Below are positions 61,258 through 64,000 of a DNA stretch of 64,000 bases, piece after piece. A program made the translations under genes and the position numbers. How positions within the stretch are numbered: position 1 is the first letter of the stretch; every line of letters starts with the position of its first letter. The notes below the pieces were generated by a model. The model saw nothing but the letters and a program-made list of their open reading frames with translations, was not told the DNA's origin and did no database searches. The stretch comes from Amphirosellinia nigrospora (taxonomy: Eukaryota; Ascomycota; Sordariomycetes; Xylariales; Xylariaceae), in the NCBI GenBank assembly GCA_004123355.1, contig SCHM01000003.1:5971058-6035057 (forward strand). The letters run 5' to 3'.

Positions 61258-63300
61258 TTAGCCTTCCCAGACGCCCTTCATGCAGTTGAAACACACACCA
61301 AGATCAATACTCAAACTCTCAAAGACAACCTCTTCGCCCTCCATCCACTGCAGAAGGGCCTTCATCATAGTCGGGCCCGTACAGCAAAAGAACTTTCTCT
61401 TCCCCTTCTCTCCAGCCTCCAAAACATCGTCCCTGACCATCCTTCTCTCCACGGCCCGAGCCCCAAGGTCTCTCACCTTAACCAACAGAACCTCCGCATC
61501 GTCCAAGGACCCCGTAACAAATAATTCCGTAACAGGTCCGAGGCCGTCGATTTTGGTAAACGTATCTACAGCAAGAGGTAAATCTTCAGCCCGTAGACTC
61601 CAGAGGACCTTGAGCCCGTTGCCGCCGTCTGCCCCCAGAACACCAGCAGCCTGAGCCAGAAGCGTGTGATGCCGACGCCGCCAGCCACGAACACGTTCTC
61701 TTTGCTGCCAGACAGCCGTCTAGAAACAGGTAAGCGGAAGTCCTCGACCCCACCGAACCCGAGGACGGGTATCTCGATAGGGGCGCGCGGGTTCCAGTGC
61801 GCGAGAAGGCCGTCGCAGGTCCGTGTCTGCGAACAACTATCTCGAGTTCCGGCTCCGCGCCATCACGCAACACTCGCGACTCGGAAACTCCCCATCGCTG
61901 TCCGCTTCGCCTCCTGCTTCCGCGACAGCACTGGGATCTATAGGCGCACTAACAGTAAATGTACGAACGAAATCATCGTTTAAGCTCTGCGGGTCTTCAT
62001 CCGCATATGCGAGTATCCGTGATCAAGCTCGGATGAGAAGTCGAATGTGACATGCTGACCCGGGCACCAAGCACGTAGGCTACTCTCTTTCCCGTTCTTG
62101 GTCGGCGTGAGTCTAAACACATACCGTGATATCGTAGGCGTGATCACCTGTCTTGTGAGTAGCGTAGCCGTTGCAAAGCGTTCGTAGCCCCGTCGACTTC
62201 GTCCTCATCACCCTCCTTTCTCTCCGCGGCAAGCCGTCGGATGGGCGGTTGTAAGGCGAGTAATCGATCACAGCCCCGCGGAACGGGAGCCCGTCGCGCA
62301 CGAACCTTGCCTCAGTAACATCGATGCGGATAGCAAGTTTCGAGTGTGGCATGTACGACGCAGCGCGCTCACCCACGAGGATTGTTGTCCGACCTGTTAA
62401 GTACAGCACGTCTCCTGTCTCGAAGTCAGGTATGACGAGGCCGACGACCGGGTCCTCCTGGATGTTCCTAGTTTTGGTAAAGGCGATTGCCCGAGTATTC
62501 CGGATACACGAGCACAGCGCCCCCATCCCTGCGGCCGTCGTCGTTGGCTTGCGACTCCCGGTTGCGGAGCACCCGCAGGAAACCCGGGGCACCGCCACGG
62601 TGGTTTACGTCCATGCTCCCGTCCCCGTGCTTACTGGCGATGAAGAACAAGTCCGCTTTTGCAATCAACTCGACCGCTTCCGCGGGAGTGGAAGCCCATC
62701 ACCCGCAATAGAACTTGGACTCTGCACTAATTCCGGCGAGGGCACATGCGGCACGATGTGTTTCTTATTCAAATACTTCGGGCAGTTCCCAGCGCCCCTC
62801 GACCGCAAACGCCAACTGCAAGTTCACCACGCCGGGGGTCGTGCTTGTCGCAGCGCCCGCAATAAAGTGGCCAGCGAGCTTGAGGCGGTCGCGCGTCTCC
62901 AGGTCGATAGAGAGCCCAGCCATGACCTTTCTCCGCTCGGGCCGAACGACCTCGTCGTCGATGATCCGCCCCTCTCCTTGGCGTCCGACTTCCTGCACCA
63001 CGGACGGCGAACAGCGACTGCACCACGGGGTCGAACCGCGCATCAGCGATGCCGTTCACGCCCAGCACGTCTGCCGCAATGGGGCGCAGAAACCCGCTTC
63101 GCCGCCCCAGACAGTCGCCCACGGCGTCCGCGGTCGTCGAGGGCCCCGAAAGCTACGAGCGGAGACACCATGGCGCGGTAGCCATGCGCTTGCTTTAGTC
63201 CGTGCACGGTGGGATTATCTCGGTGAACCACGCCTAGCATGCGCTGGACGGCCTGCTCGCCAGGATGCCACTGGGAATGCAAGGCAGTAAGCATAGCCAT
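61258..63300 (-). CDS. PNPOx-like domain fused to a ferredoxin-reductase-like FAD/NAD domain
   Basis: A two-part flavoprotein. The first two thirds (63300 to about 62110) look like a pyridoxamine-phosphate-oxidase-type FMN-binding barrel: MAMLTALHSQWHPGEQAVQ, GEAGFLRPIAADVLGVNGIA, KADLFFIASKHGDGSMDVNH, RGGAPGFLRVL, EDPVVGLVIPDFETGDVLYL, TGRTTILVGERAA. The last third (62110-61258) looks like an oxidoreductase of the ferredoxin-NADP reductase fold: VPGQHVTFDFSSELDHG, RTFTVSAPID, VFVAGGVGIT (NAD-site Gly loop), and CCTGPTMMKALLQWM near the C-terminus. It would carry electrons between NAD(P)H, FAD and FMN; substrate unknown. Frame changes occur at many G/C runs (near 63125, 63010, 62690, 62500, 61790, 61690, 61640), so splice sites are not fixed. 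The start at 63300 matches the expected domain start. Confidence 0.72.
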
Positions 63301-64000
63301 GGCTGGTGTTGGCGAAGGAGCAAGGGGCGGCTTGTTATGAACCGAGAAGGGAATATGGTTAGATATAAGTCTGTACTTTGTAGGCTATGACGATATAGAA
63401 TTAAAAATTCTAATAATATAGGAATATCGTGCTTGCAATAACTCTATATCAGCTAGTTATCAAACACAACCTATTGATTAATGCTGAAAGCCCTCCCCCG
63501 CCTTTATCTTATATTGCCAACAAATGAGTCTATTGCCGATACTCCGAATTAGCCATGCCGATGTGTCAACGGCGTTTCCTTCAAAAGGGGATATCGTATT
63601 AGTTGTGGCGGCCCAATTGGTTGTTTTGAGAGACGGGTAGCATAGCGTACTAATGTATGTAAGCTTATAAATCTAAGAAAGGGCGCACCTAGCACCAGCG
63701 ATCAAATCCCGAGGAGTCGTAGCGAGAGGCGGAGAGGTGGGATCAAACTTCAAGTACGTGGGTATGCTGTAATCAGCGCAACTAAAACTAAGTTAGCTTC
63801 ATATTCCTTCTGCCCGAGCCTAAGTCATGGCATCTCGAAACACGCTGTAATTCAAGCAACGCCCCGCATCAGTAACTCGTGCCCTCACCTCTTGATATAT
63901 GTCCTAGGCATATTAAACGGCGGTTCAGCATTCCGTATCTCTAGATATCCTAATATCATATTTACGCGAGTAGGCCTAAATCTCTAGGTGTGGCACTATG
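63301..64000. other. intergenic, nothing recognised
   Basis: 5' flank of the PNPOx fusion gene and about 500 bases to the window end. No supported gene, RNA gene or repeat. Confidence 0.5.

Noticed and set aside
62324-63181. 285-codon plus-strand frame
   Set aside because: Antisense shadow of the PNPOx-like gene, where minus-strand motifs are clear.

Overview
This window is nuclear DNA of a filamentous ascomycete (Pezizomycotina). The genes carry short spliceosomal introns (about 50-150 bases, GT-AG with one GC-AG), and the products are typical of moulds: TRAPPC11/foie gras, RXT2, an HsbA-like cell-surface protein, an S1/P1 nuclease and an NPC1 homologue. One long block shows mutation of CpA to TpA, as left by repeat-induced point mutation (RIP). 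The species cannot be named from the sequence alone.

Layout. 1-22 kb is gene-poor and accessory-looking. It holds the 3' part of an uncharacterised coiled-coil gene, a secreted S1/P1 nuclease, a decayed short-chain dehydrogenase, a flavin monooxygenase, an HsbA-family secreted protein, a hexose transporter, a small unlisted gene near 16.4 kb, and a Ser-rich gene near 19.4 kb bounded by copies of a dispersed repeat. 22.0-30.8 kb is one heavily RIP-mutated block of about 8.8 kb. I read it as a single hAT-like DNA transposon, because it has matching terminal inverted repeats and an exact 8-bp target duplication. 31-64 kb is mostly housekeeping: glycerol kinase, an NRAMP metal transporter, the phospholipid methyltransferase OPI3, the Rpd3L subunit RXT2, TRAPPC11, a NAPE-PLD-like hydrolase, a Cue2-like endonuclease, an NMN adenylyltransferase, NPC1, and a PNPOx/ferredoxin-reductase-like fusion. 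The gap at 54.1-56.6 kb carries an inverted pair of MITE-like repeats and a 9-bp tandem array.

The genes do not form one pathway or gene cluster. Several deal with lipids and membranes (OPI3, NAPE-PLD-like, NPC1, TRAPPC11), but they are ordinary dispersed fungal genes.

Caution on reading frames. Many genes whose protein family is clear lose frame by single bases, often at short G or C runs, without nonsense substitutions. Restoring the inferred missing bases gives exon totals divisible by three in several genes (glycerol kinase 8 bases, TRAPPC11 1, NAPE-PLD-like 2, nuclease 1, monooxygenase 1). OPI3, NMNAT and the Cue2-like gene are intact as they stand. I read most frame breaks as base-calling indels rather than gene death. 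The short-chain dehydrogenase at 4.5 kb looks truly decayed.
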